DNA from: Pseudomonas graminis
GTDB lineage: Bacteria > Pseudomonadota > Gammaproteobacteria > Pseudomonadales > Pseudomonadaceae
Direction: 5' to 3'
Length of the DNA stretch: 64,000 bases
NCBI RefSeq assembly: GCF_001705435.1
Contig: NZ_MDEN01000062.1
Location: 280,533 to 344,532 of the forward strand
The notes beneath the pieces were generated by a model. The model did no database searches. It was not told the origin of the DNA and worked only from the letters and a program-made list of their open reading frames with translations. The translations under genes were made by a program, and so were the position numbers. This document shows, piece by piece, positions 1 to 9,011 of this stretch (positions are counted from its first letter, which is position 1; every line of letters starts with the position of its first letter).

Positions 1-1
1 A

Positions 2-1078
2 TACACCCACGACGCGTGGGGCAACCTCGTTGAAAAGCGCTCAGGGCTGAGCAAGCTGCAGACTTTTACCTATGACTGCGAAAACCGGCTGGTGCGTGCG
101 GAAACGATGGTTAACAGCCAGGTTCATAGCGTTGGCACGTATCGGTATGACAGCTTGGGTCGCCGGATTGGCAAAACCTCCGAGATAAACGGCGAGACAG
201 AACACAAGCAGTTCCACTGGCAAGGCCTGCGGATGTTGCACGAGGAGTCGCCGGGTCATAGCAGCCTCTACATCTACGAGCCTGGGAGCTATGCGCCGCT
301 TGCCCGGATCGACCAAACCGAAGGCGAGCCAGAAAAAAAGCTTTACTACTTCCATACCGACCAGATCGGCACGCCGCTTGAGATGACGGATGTTGACGGC
401 CAGATTGTTTGGCGGGCAACGTACAAGGCGTGGGGTGAAATTGAGTCGCTGGCGGTGGGCGAGGTTGAGCAGAACCTGCGGTTCCAGGGTCAGTACTTTG
501 ACGATGAAACGGGGCTGCACTACAACACATTCAGGTATTACGATCCGGAAATTGGACGGTTTATTACGCAGGATCCGATTGGGTTGATCGGCGGCGACAA
601 TCTTTATCGTTACGCCCCAAATGCAATCACGTGGGTTGATCCTTTGGGATTGATGCCGTTGGGCAATCCTGTGTTGCTAGGGCACCATATGATTTCGCAC
701 GCTGCTGCAACCAAGCTGGGAATCGCTCCATTCAATTCTCTCCATAATGTTCCCTCAATGTATTGGTTAGAGCCGGGGCAATGGAATGATGTCGAGCATA
801 GTCGTATGCATGGGTACAATAAAACGGGAGCAAACACTAGGCCCCTAGTTAGTGCGGATGCTGTTAAAGCGCAAGGGTTAACGAACGAAGGTTGGCTGAA
901 GTCGTTGGAAACACATTATAACAATCCTGAAATTGCACACGTTAGAGGTGATGTGAGGATTATTGAAAACGGCCGGCCGGGTAAGATTCTCGCGTCGAAT
1001 GTATCGCCGTCTCAAGCTTGGGAAGCAACAAAAAAATGGGCCAGAAGTAAAGGGTTTGCCATGGGAGGATGTAGTTGA
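2..1078 (+). CDS. Rhs-family polymorphic toxin, 3' part (core end plus toxin tip CT1)
   Basis: The reading frame is open from base 2, so the gene starts upstream of the window. The first ~215 residues are the end of the Rhs/YD-repeat shell: YRYDSLGRRIG, then FHTDQIGTPLEMTDVDG and the conserved tail RFITQDPIGL...WVDPLGL (DPLGL at 638-652). After DPLGL comes a ~141-residue variable tip, which in this family is the toxin released from the shell. The tip starts with a GHHMISH segment and has further histidines (VEHSRMHGY), compatible with an HNH/endonuclease VII-like nuclease, but I cannot assign a family. Its stop overlaps the start of the next gene (TGATG), the usual toxin-immunity coupling. 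Base composition becomes AT-richer after DPLGL, as expected for an exchangeable cassette. Delivery would probably be by a type VI system encoded elsewhere. Confidence 0.9.
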   Translation, partial: YTHDAWGNLVEKRSGLSKLQTFTYDCENRLVRAETMVNSQVHSVGTYRYDSLGRRIGKTSEINGETEHKQFHWQGLRMLHEESPGHSSLYIYEPGSYAPLARIDQTEGEPEKKLYYFHTDQIGTPLEMTDVDGQIVWRATYKAWGEIESLAVGEVEQNLRFQGQYFDDETGLHYNTFRYYDPEIGRFITQDPIGLIGGDNLYRYAPNAITWVDPLGLMPLGNPVLLGHHMISHAAATKLGIAPFNSLHNVPSMYWLEPGQWNDVEHSRMHGYNKTGANTRPLVSADAVKAQGLTNEGWLKSLETHYNNPEIAHVRGDVRIIENGRPGKILASNVSPSQAWEATKKWARSKGFAMGGCS

Positions 1079-2097
1079 TGTTAAGCTCTGAAAGCAAATA
1101 TCTTACGTTGAACGATTCAAGAGTTGTCGCGAATGCGACTATAAACTTCGGAGTCACCTCAATAGATCTTCGAGATTATGACTTCTCGCTATTTTCACAG
1201 CATCAGCGAAAAGTCATTTTTCGATGGACGAGAAACTCGAGGGTTTTTGATTACCATCCTACATTTAAATCCACGTTATTATCAAGCAAGCAAGTTTTAA
1301 TTCATCTTGCGTCTGCATGCGAAACTGTTTCTATTGAACTAGCTGGAGAACAAATTACCCTCGACTCGACACCCTTGCCTTCAGGAGTTTATTACCTTGA
1401 TTTGACCGTATACTTGGATCGGCCATTGAAGACGCTAGGTGAGGTGCCAGATCATATTAAGCCCATGCTTGAATACAGCGAGATCGTCAACGTAACAGCA
1501 GTTCTTTCTGAGCTAGGTAAGCCTCCCTCAGTAATTGAGCGTTATCCGGGGCCCGTGTACGATGGCGCTGCGCGGCTGGGTTTTTTTCTCGCAGACATAG
1601 ATAAAATGGATGCTTTTATTAAAGAAAACCTTTCTTGTGCAATAATTGATTTGCAGCAAGCATTTTGTGAAACAGAAATCGCTAATTATTTGTTTGAAGC
1701 TGGTCTGCTAGTTTTGGTATGGGGTATGACGCCTTGGCAATACTATATTCATGGGCTTGCTAAGTGCGAGGATGTTGATCTCGTTCCGAATGTTCCCTTA
1801 CCTCAATTCAATGGGAGATATAAGGTCAGGGACGATATTCAGGAGCTTAGCGTTGTCCCCGGCGAGCAATTGCTGAATTGGCCGTTATGTAGGACGCAAG
1901 AATGGCCAAAAATAGCGCTGCCAGGTAGTGGCGAAGGTGTGTCAGTAGATGTGCACTTAAGGGGTTTTGATCCCATTCCAGGCGAATTTGGGCCATTACT
2001 TGCGGTGATTACGGTTCAGCGAACAGGTGCTGATCTCGAGATCGCGCCGCTTCTTGTCGTAGATATCGAGAGCGCAGAGCCAGAACCTGGATATTAA
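1078..2097 (+). CDS. putative immunity protein for the CT1 Rhs toxin
   Basis: 339-residue soluble protein with no family I recognise. The ATG at 1078 is chosen because it overlaps the toxin stop and sits behind a GGGAGGA ribosome site at about 1063-1069; a TTG one codon earlier is less likely. No signal peptide or membrane segment is visible, so it probably acts in the cytoplasm. The immunity role is inferred only from position immediately after an Rhs toxin tip, translational coupling and AT-rich composition unlike the core genome. It is large for an immunity protein (commonly 100-200 residues) and seems to have a beta-rich N-terminal half (to about residue 140) and a separate C-terminal half, so it may be two domains. 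Confidence 0.65.
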   Translation: MLSSESKYLTLNDSRVVANATINFGVTSIDLRDYDFSLFSQHQRKVIFRWTRNSRVFDYHPTFKSTLLSSKQVLIHLASACETVSIELAGEQITLDSTPLPSGVYYLDLTVYLDRPLKTLGEVPDHIKPMLEYSEIVNVTAVLSELGKPPSVIERYPGPVYDGAARLGFFLADIDKMDAFIKENLSCAIIDLQQAFCETEIANYLFEAGLLVLVWGMTPWQYYIHGLAKCEDVDLVPNVPLPQFNGRYKVRDDIQELSVVPGEQLLNWPLCRTQEWPKIALPGSGEGVSVDVHLRGFDPIPGEFGPLLAVITVQRTGADLEIAPLLVVDIESAEPEPGY

Positions 2098-2224
2098 TTT
2101 GCTACAGCCGTCGTGGTCTTTTTCAGGTTCGATGGTTTCGTTTCTATGCGCGAGGGCTTGTAGCACGACGATGGAAAACGCTGGCATCTTGAAACGGTCG
2201 ATACGATGAAGTCTACAAGTAGAT

Positions 2225-4351
2225 TTGATCGTAATCCCCACGGCTAAGTGCTGCGCATCGAACATCTGCACAAGCGACGATGGTTTGCCGCACACCATCA
2301 TCGACGCCACACACAAATCCAAATACTTGTGGTGGAACGAGCTGGCGCAGGTGGAGCGGTTTCAGGATTGCTCGGGCAAAAACACCTTCTACACCTACGA
2401 TGATCGGTCTCATCTGGCTGCCGTCACCGACGCTTTGAATCAGACGACAAGACTTGAGCGCAAGCCTGACGTCGAAGTGGTACGCATCGAGCACCCGGAC
2501 GGCACCGCTGAAGCGTTTACCTACAACGCTCTTGGCCAGGTTCTGACGCACACCGATGGCAAAGGTCAGATTACGCGTCTGCTGCGCACGGCGCGCGGAC
2601 TGCCTGCCAGCCGCCAGGACGCCAAGGGCCAGCGCATCAGCTACGAGTACGACAAGGCGATCCGCCTCACCGCACTGGTTAACGAAAACAATGCGGCTTA
2701 CCGATTTGCCTACGACGCGTCGGATCGTCTGATCGAAGAAAAACGAATCGACAACCTGACGCGTCGGTTCACCTACAACGTGGGTGGGCATCTGACGCGG
2801 TTGGATGAAATCGGCTACGGCGATAGGGCAGAGCGGCCGCAGCGCAGCACCGAGTTTGAGCGTGATGTGATTGGCCGCTTGCTGGCAAAGGTCAATCAGG
2901 ATGCGCGGCAGGATTACGTTTATGACGAAGCGGATCGGTTGCTCAGCATCCATCGGCTGCCTTCAAGCATTGGCAAGAAGCTGGGCGTTGAGGAAGAGAC
3001 CCTCGACTTCAGTTATGACCTGTTGGGTCGCTTGATCAAAGAGATCACACCGCAAGGTGCGCTGGCTTACGAATACGATCCGCTAGGCAACCTGACCACG
3101 CTGACATTGCCGACTGGCCAGCACCTGAATCACCTCTACTACGGCAGCGGCCACCTGCATCAGCTTAACCTCGACGGGCTGCTCATCAGTGACATAGAGC
3201 GCGATGACCTGCATCGGGAGGTCTATCGATCACAGGGTAAACTCACCAGTTGCTTTGGTTACGATGCGATGGGGCGCAAGAGCTGGAAGTTCGCGTCGAC
3301 ATTGCCTGCGGAAAAGCTGTCGCAGGTTCAGAACCCAGGCATCAACACCTCGTTGCTAGTGGATCATGCGTACAACCCGATTCATCGGCGTTACGAATAC
3401 GATCCTGCGGGAGAGCTCACCCGAACGCTCGACAAACTGCGTGGCGAGATTAAGTACGAGTATGACGCGAATGGTCAGCTTCACAGTCGCGACACTGGGC
3501 GACTGGTGGATAGCGAAGAGTTTCGATACGACGCTGCGGCCAACCGCCTGAACTTCAACACCAGCCAGTTTGATCAGGTGAAAGACAACCGCATCAAGCG
3601 CTGGCGCGATCAGGAATATACCCATGACGCCTGGGGCAACCTGATTGAGAAGCGGTCGGGCTTATCCAAGCTGCAGACGTTCACCTACGACTGCGAAGAC
3701 CGGCTTTTGCGTGCGGAAACGATGGTTAACAGCCAGGTGCACAGCATTGGCACGTACCGGTATGACAGTCTGGGCCGCCGCGTTGGCAAGACGTCCGAGA
3801 TTGATGGCCAGACTGAGCACAAGCACTTTCTGTGGCAAGGCCTGCGGATGCTGCGTGAGGAAACGCCGTGGCAAAGCAGCCTCTATATTTACGAGCCTGG
3901 AAGCTATGCGCCGCTTGCCCGGGTTGACCAGGGCGAAGGTGAGGCAGAGCGGGCGCTTTACTACTTTCATACCGACCAGATTGGCACGCCACTTGAGATG
4001 ACGGATGTCGATGGCCAGATCGTCTGGCAGGCAACGTATAAGGCCTGGGGTGAAGTTGAATCATTAGCCGTGAGTGAGGTTGAGCAGAACCTACGGTTTC
4101 AAGGTCAGTATTTCGACGATGAGACGGGCCTGCACTACAACACGTTCAGGTATTACGATCCTGAGGTTGGGCGGTTCATAACCCAAGATCCGGTGGGCGT
4201 TGCTGGTGGGTGGAATCTTTACCAGTATGTAAACAATACGATTGCATGGGTCGATCCGTTAGGGCTTACCCCGTGCATGGGGAAGCCATCACAACGTAGC
4301 GCAGGCGGTACCGGTGCTAAGTACGATTCTGTCAACGGCCAGGGGCTTTAA
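2225..4351 (+). pseudogene. displaced Rhs core fragment (5'-truncated), ends at a premature stop
   Basis: About 690 residues of YD-repeat Rhs shell. Homology with other Rhs proteins starts only near 2275 (DGLPHTIIDAT, LWWNELAQVERF), so the N-terminal PAAR/DUF6531 part and half the shell are missing and the TTG at 2225 is merely the first possible start. The repeats (for example FSYDLLGRLIKEITPQG, YEYDPLGNLTTL) continue to the conserved FITQDPVGVAGG...WVDPLGL tail (DPLGL at 4253-4267). The 3' third is nearly identical to the gene at the window start. After DPLGL a new tip begins, but the frame meets TAA at 4349-4351 and continues open in the same frame to 4693 (next entry). This is a classic orphan rhs-CT module left by earlier recombination, probably not expressed on its own. 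Confidence 0.8.
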
Positions 4352-4693
4352 GTGCTTGCTGATAATGGTGTAATAAAATACGTTGGTCGCGGTGATGCCG
4401 CATCTCGTTTGGGTGTACATGCGGTGACAGATGGTAAGGCTCATTTGGAGCAATATGTTATTTTTAATAATAATTTGACAAAGGCAGAGGCTAAATTTCT
4501 TGAGCAAAAAATCATGGACCTCAACGGCGGGGCTAAGTCTACTAACGCAGTAACAAATCTACTTAATAAAATTAGGTCCTATAGCCCGACTAACCCAAAT
4601 TCAGGAACGTATGATGTCGCAGGGCATAGCTCCGGCTGGGGCAGTAACGTGCTATCTGATGCATTGATAAAAATGAAGGGGCTGGGATTGTGA
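4352..4693 (+). pseudogene. GIY-YIG-type nuclease toxin tip (CT2), cut off by an in-frame TAA
   Basis: Continuation of the preceding rhs frame after a single stop codon. The tip reads QGL-stop-VLADNGVIKYVGRGD, then HLEQYV and an LTKAEAKFLEQKIM helix. This fits the GIY-YIG nuclease plan: GLY (GIY) on strand one, KYVG (YIG) on strand two, the Arg in ASRLGVH, and the metal-binding Glu in FLEQ. The stop occupies exactly the place of the tyrosine in GIY, and TAA is one base from TAT or TAC. A GTG at 4352 could be used as a start, but it has no convincing ribosome site and would give a protein lacking that tyrosine. The toxin is therefore judged inactive. The GIY-YIG assignment is from motif reading only. 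Confidence 0.65.
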
Positions 4694-5133
4694 GTTCTAA
4701 ACAGAAAGTGAATAGTGGTGATTATTTCACCATACCAATGACTGACGGGCGACAAGCCGTCTGCCAGGCGATATGGATAGGAAAAGATAGTTCAGGGCAA
4801 ACGTTTAAAAAAGTATTTGCGTTTTGCGTTTTGTCTGTAGGCGACGAAAAAGGTATTCCTGATGAAGTAAGTTACTTAAGCTTTCAAAACCACAGGGGTA
4901 CGTTTGAGGTGATTTTTACTGCCGTAGATAAACTTCTTTCTGGGGAGTGGCCTGTGATTGGAAGAGGCCCGATAAAAGATGAGAAAATGGTGAATTTTGA
5001 GTTCAATATGGCAGGGGATCTGTATCTTTGTGGTGAGCCGGTGAGAGTGCTGGCGATTGATGAGTATAAAGATTACTTGTCTATGGCTATTTCTGGGTAT
5101 GTCTTGGTTGAGAGATATTTAAATCAGCACTAG
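4690..5133 (+). CDS. Imm26-like immunity protein
   Basis: 147-residue protein with a GTG start at 4690 that overlaps the toxin-tip stop (GTGA), so it would have been translated together with the Rhs protein. The N-terminus has a GDYFTIPMTDGRQAVCQAIW segment that resembles the Imm26 family opening (G-D-x-F-x-IP, then a short beta strand), one of the common Rhs-associated immunity families; this is a by-eye match. No signal peptide or transmembrane helix. It would neutralise the GIY-YIG tip in the cytoplasm. AT-rich compared with the shell sequence. It remains intact although its partner toxin is interrupted, so it might protect against siblings that carry the active allele. Confidence 0.6.
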   Translation: MSSKQKVNSGDYFTIPMTDGRQAVCQAIWIGKDSSGQTFKKVFAFCVLSVGDEKGIPDEVSYLSFQNHRGTFEVIFTAVDKLLSGEWPVIGRGPIKDEKMVNFEFNMAGDLYLCGEPVRVLAIDEYKDYLSMAISGYVLVERYLNQH

Positions 5134-5233
5134 TAGTCGAAGGGTCGAGAGGCTGATTATAAAGTAAGGTACGTAAAGCTCGGTTTTACCGAGGTTATTA
5201 GGCAAGAATAAATACTCGTCATACCACGATGGC

Positions 5234-6626
5234 ATGCTGGGCCGCGGTGCCAGGATTTCATCCGGCTCGGACGATGTGTTCATCGGCGGCGGCACGGTTC
5301 AATACCTTCACATCGACGACGAAATTCCGGGTTGGCTTCGCGTCGTTGTCGACGTGCTGATGATCGTCGCATCGATGGGTAAAGCGTTGGTATCAGTCGC
5401 CAAACTAGGGCTGACGCAAGGGTTGAAGGCCGCAGGGCCGTGCGCGCTGCGCTTCGGCGCTACCGTTGCCGCCAGCTACCTCACGGGCACCTGCATCATT
5501 GGCCCGGCAGTCGGGAAAGTCTTGGGCGGTTTTATCGGCAATCCCGTCGATCTCACGACCGGCCGCAAACTGTTGCTGGATTCAGGCGAAACCGACTTCG
5601 TACTGCCCGGCCTGATGCCGATTGAATGGTCCCGCTTCTATGCCAGCGACCTGACCGTCAACAGCGTGTTGGGTCAGGGCTGGGTCTTGCCCTGGGAGCA
5701 GAGCCTGCGCCGCAGCGGAAGCTTCGTTTACCTTACCGACAACCAGGGCCGCAGCGTGCCCTTTGTCGACATCGAGCCCGGGGAGCGCATTTACAACCCC
5801 TACGAGCAGATTCATCTGGTCCGTACCCTGGGTGGGCATTACCTGCTGCAAACGCTCGACAACGTGTTTTTCTACTTCGGCGAAGTGCCGGACGACAACA
5901 CCTCGGTGCCGTTGCAGCGTCTGGAAAATGCGCTCGGGCATTACCTGCATTTCACCCGCACGGTCGAAGGAACGCTCACCGACATTAGCGCGCCCGGCGG
6001 CGTCTTAGGTGGAAGATTATTCGGGGACGGCTCGAACAAGCAGAAGTATATGGCCTTTGCCGGGGCATTGCTGGGCGGCGGGCTTGGTGCGAAAGGTGGT
6101 GAGTGGTTTGGTGCGCGCTATGAGATTAAACAAGAAGGACTTGGTTCACTTTTCGGAAATGTGAAAGTTGTAAAAAAACCACTGGTTCCTGCGGAGGGCC
6201 CTGAAGGCATATCTCCCGCGCTTTATGAAAAGCTTAGAACTAAAACCCCGAGTTTGCAGATTAGAAAAATGGTGAACAAAGGCGTCGTGTTGCCGATGAG
6301 CGATCCCGCGCTCCCTGGATTGCAGATCACTAAAGCACTGCATGCCGATCATGTCGTTTCCATTAAAACTATCACTGAAATGGATGGTTTTTCGAATCTG
6401 ACATATAGTGATCAAGTTGCTGTTCTCAATTATAAACCTAACTTCGTTGGCTTAAGCGAAACAGCAAACACCTCCAAGGGGGGCTAAGTCTTACGCGGAA
6501 TGGACCTCCTACAAAAAGGGAGGTGTCGAGGTTGATCCTGCCCTCAGATCGAGTATGATGCGCCGAGTAGCAGAGCTCGAGCCAGAAATCCAGAGCCATA
6601 TATATTCTTCGTTAGATAGTTATTAG
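5234..6626 (+). pseudogene. Rhs N-terminal domain fused directly to an HNH-like toxin tip (CT3), frameshifted
   Basis: Residues 1-45 match the end of the PAAR-proximal region of Rhs proteins (ISSGSDDVFIGGGT). Then come a hydrophobic stretch and the DUF6531 start (GNPVDLTTGRKLLL, TDFVLPGLMPIEWSRFYAS). Near position 6000 the sequence jumps, with no YD-repeat shell, into a pre-toxin region (AGALLGGGLGAKGGEWFGARYE) and an HNH-like tip (LHADHVVSI ... NYKPNFVGLSE). The frame stops at 6485-6487 just after TSKGG. Removing one G from the six-G run at 6478-6483 restores TSKGAKSYAEWTSYKK and an open frame to the TAG at 6624-6626, matching the usual end of this toxin type. The 5' end is also truncated: the ATG at 5234 is internal to the family sequence. 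Confidence 0.7.
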
Positions 6627-6641
6627 TGTGGGAGGGGAAGA

Positions 6642-7334
6642 ATGAATACTATTGAGCTTCTTAAGGCGGGCGTTAGGGCTGAGCTGAATGGCTATTCAGT
6701 TTACTTTTCACCAAGCGATTTGCCTGATGCGGTTGTAATACCTTCAAGTTGGTCAGGGTTTGGAGTGCATCATGCCTCCTCTGTATGGGTGCCTAAAGAG
6801 TGGGATACATTTTCTTCAGTCCTTCCAACAGTCGACAAATGGCTCAAGCAGTGCGTAGTCGGAACAGCTGTCGCGGTTAGCGACAAAGTGTATTTGGTAT
6901 ATATTTATCGTGAAGATAATGAGCTTGGCCTTTATCTTGGTGGGAGCCCGGTCTCTGGTGAAGTAGCAACGCTGGATGTGTTTCGGCGCGCGCCCATGTT
7001 CGAGAGATTTTATACAAATCTTCACAATGGTTTTTGCTTTTATATAGATTCCTCGATGGGTCCGTCGGCGATCGAAGACTTCGTAAGCATAGACGACTTG
7101 ATTGATGATGAACCTATCGCCATACCTGACATGACGGGTTTCTTCTCGAATGGAGCTGGCGATTATATTACTGTAGTAAATGGAATTGATTGTCCGGAAT
7201 TCTATATTTGGTGGCATGAACAGCAGTCTCAACCTGAAACAGATATTGATGTGTGGGCAGTGATTGATGCATGGATGGGAATCTTCTTGGAAAATGCCGA
7301 TTCGAACGAAGATGTAATAGGAATTGATTTGTAA
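6642..7334 (+). CDS. SUKH-like (SMI1/KNR4-like) immunity protein candidate
   Basis: 230-residue soluble protein starting at ATG 6642 behind a strong GGGAGGGGAAG site, 15 bases after the restored end of the HNH-like toxin. The segment FFSNGAGDYITVVN followed by EFYIWWHEQQ recalls the SMI1/KNR4 (SUKH) superfamily pattern, in which a glycine-rich turn precedes an aromatic strand ending in W-x-H-E. This superfamily is a frequent immunity fold in Rhs and contact-dependent toxin loci. The N-terminal ~90 residues (PSSWSGFGVHHASSVWVPKEW) match nothing I know. AT-rich. The role as antidote of CT3 is inferred from position; the frame is complete although the toxin is not. Confidence 0.55.
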   Translation: MNTIELLKAGVRAELNGYSVYFSPSDLPDAVVIPSSWSGFGVHHASSVWVPKEWDTFSSVLPTVDKWLKQCVVGTAVAVSDKVYLVYIYREDNELGLYLGGSPVSGEVATLDVFRRAPMFERFYTNLHNGFCFYIDSSMGPSAIEDFVSIDDLIDDEPIAIPDMTGFFSNGAGDYITVVNGIDCPEFYIWWHEQQSQPETDIDVWAVIDAWMGIFLENADSNEDVIGIDL

Positions 7335-7426
7335 TTTTGCCTACCTCAAGAGCGCTTTAATTGTACCCACAGCACTTATGACGAGGGCGAAACGCTGTTG
7401 CGCCTGCGCATGGAAGCCCTGGAAAG

Positions 7427-7600
7427 TTGCTGGATTCAGGCGAGACCGATTTCGTGCTGCCCGGCCTGATGCCGATTGAGTGGTCGCGCTTCTACGCAAG
7501 CGACCTGACCGTCGACAGCGTGCTAGGTCGCGGATGGGGCCTATTGTGGGAGCAAAGCCGGCGCCGCAGTAGCAGCTTTTCATATCCTGAGGAGTTCTAA
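7427..7600 (+). pseudogene. Rhs N-terminal (DUF6531) remnant
   Basis: A 57-codon remnant whose translation LLDSGETDFVLPGLMPIEW and following FYASDLTVDSVLGRGWGL repeats the DUF6531 region at about 5570-5720 with scattered substitutions. It starts abruptly after sequence with no clear homology (7335-7426, perhaps more decayed rhs) and ends with YPEEF-stop, which may be the last residues of a lost toxin tip. Its stop overlaps the next start (TAATG at 7598-7602). It cannot encode a working Rhs protein. Confidence 0.7.
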
Positions 7601-7953
7601 TGTCATTTATTGCAGTCGTACTTAGTGAGGCATCGGCCAATGCTCAAGCGCTGCTTGAGCTTCATCGGATCTTAGGGGTGTCGTTGCTGGAGATAAAAGA
7701 AAAAGTAACTAATCGCGAGCCGATCTTAGAGCTAGAGATATTTGACGGTGACTATCAAGTCCATGCCGAATTAATACGAGCAGTGATTTCTTCGCTTAAG
7801 AAACATAATATAACTGCCGATTATTATGAGGTTCCATATGGTAAGCATTATTCAGATGATTTTTGCCGCACTACGTGGCTCATCAATTCGGAGACTTTTG
7901 AGGGGGTTTTGACTGCCGCCGACGTTGAAATTGAACGCCAGTTGAACGGGTGA
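7600..7953 (+). CDS. putative immunity protein, unknown family
   Basis: 117-residue soluble protein. The ATG at 7600 overlaps the stop of the rhs remnant and lies behind GAGGAG (about 7589-7594). The middle part (LHRILGVSLLEIKEKV, then IRAVISSLKKHNITADYYEV) has the helix-strand rhythm of ribosomal L7/L12 C-terminal-like small domains, but I would not name a family from that. The C-terminus DDFCRTTWLINSETFEGVL is distinctive. AT-rich composition, position after an rhs remnant and overlapping translation suggest an orphan immunity gene whose toxin has been deleted. No signal peptide or membrane helix. Confidence 0.5.
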   Translation: MSFIAVVLSEASANAQALLELHRILGVSLLEIKEKVTNREPILELEIFDGDYQVHAELIRAVISSLKKHNITADYYEVPYGKHYSDDFCRTTWLINSETFEGVLTAADVEIERQLNG

Positions 7954-8148
7954 CACAGGTTCATGAGTTCTCTTGCGTGATGTGAGGTGGTTCTAGTGCC
8001 TAGGTTGTGCTTGTAGGGGGGGCGCGGAGCTTTCCCATAACGATTAACAATGCCGGTATGGTGCCGTACTGACTGGCGCCTAGCTGAGTTGTATAAAACA
8101 CGGGGAATGCAATAAAGCCACTACCAGTCAGTCCCGCAGCAACCCAAG

Positions 8149-8928
8149 GTGCTGATAAAAAGCATGCTCAAAGTAGATCGCTCTCAGCTTGGCTGCCTGA
8201 CCGACGTCAAACGCATCGTCGACAACCTGCCTGTGGAAACCCTCGTCAAGTACTACCGCTACGACGACAACGGCCAGCTCATCGAAGTGATCAATCGCAA
8301 TGGCGATTCCATGCGCCGGTTCAGCTACGCCGAAGGCGTGATGGCCAGTCACAGCAACGCATTGGGCCTGAGCTGCAACTACCGCTGGGAGACCATCGAC
8401 GGCCAACCGCGCGTGGTTGAGCATTGGACCAGTGACGGCGAACACTTTCATTTCCGTTACGACTTCAAGAACAGAACGTCCTGGGCGGTCGACGTCCTCG
8501 GCCGCGAGCTCGAAGTGCAGTACAACGAGGACAAGCAGGTCATCGCCAGCCGCGACTTCGGCGGCGAACGTTACGGCATAGATCTGGATGAAGCGGGGAA
8601 TACGACCGGCATCAGCTTGCCCGATGGGAATCGTCTGACCTTCAAGTACGATGACTTCTCGCGCCTGATCGAAGAGACCGACCCGCTCGGTCGAAGCATC
8701 ACCTACAGCTATCACCTCAGTACCACCTTGATCACCGAAACCGCCTTCACGGACGGCAGCGTCTGGAAAGCCCGTTATGACGACAAAGGCAACCTGATCG
8801 CTGAAACCGATCCGCCGGGGCACAAGACCGAATACTTCAACAGCGACGTCGGCCTGCCGCACATGATTATCGACGCAACCTACAAATCGAACTATCTCTG
8901 GTGGAAAAGTACTGGAGGAAACGGATAA
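8149..8928 (+). pseudogene. Rhs core (YD-repeat) internal fragment
   Basis: The frame is open from about 8115 and the GTG at 8149 is only the first possible start. The translation is Rhs shell: YYRYDDNGQLIEVINRNGD, RRFSYAEGVM, FKYDDFSRLIEETDPLGRS, then GLPHMIIDATYKSNYLWW. The end corresponds to the point where homology begins in the copy at 2275, so the two fragments together would span much of one shell. Just after LWW the frame leaves the shell and stops at 8926-8928. No start region and no DPLGL tail remain. Confidence 0.75.
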
Positions 8929-8989
8929 GTATTTTGATAGTTTTCGAGCGAAAAATATGGAAGCTCCTTTTTTGATATCTAATTGCTAA
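8906..8989 (+). pseudogene. C-terminal stub of a deleted Rhs toxin tip (CT5)
   Basis: Immediately after the shell fragment, a frame shifted relative to it is open for 27 codons to a TAA at 8987-8989 and reads KVLEETDKYFDSFRAKN then MEAPFLISNC. It is AT-rich like toxin tips and ends 22 bases before the start of a SUKH immunity gene, the spacing expected for a toxin end. I interpret it as the last part of a toxin whose body was lost when the shell was deleted. Too short to assign a family. Confidence 0.4.
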
Positions 8990-9011
8990 CTCCCGAATGA
9001 GGGCTTTGAAT

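Noticed and set aside
4352..4693. The toxin tip downstream of the TAA as an independent gene starting at GTG 4352
   Set aside because: In-frame with rhs, no ribosome site, and it would lack the first motif residue; better explained as a nonsense mutation.
5179..5195. Small hairpin CTCGGT-TTT-ACCGAG after the Imm26-like gene as terminator
   Set aside because: Only six pairs and no T run; too weak to report.
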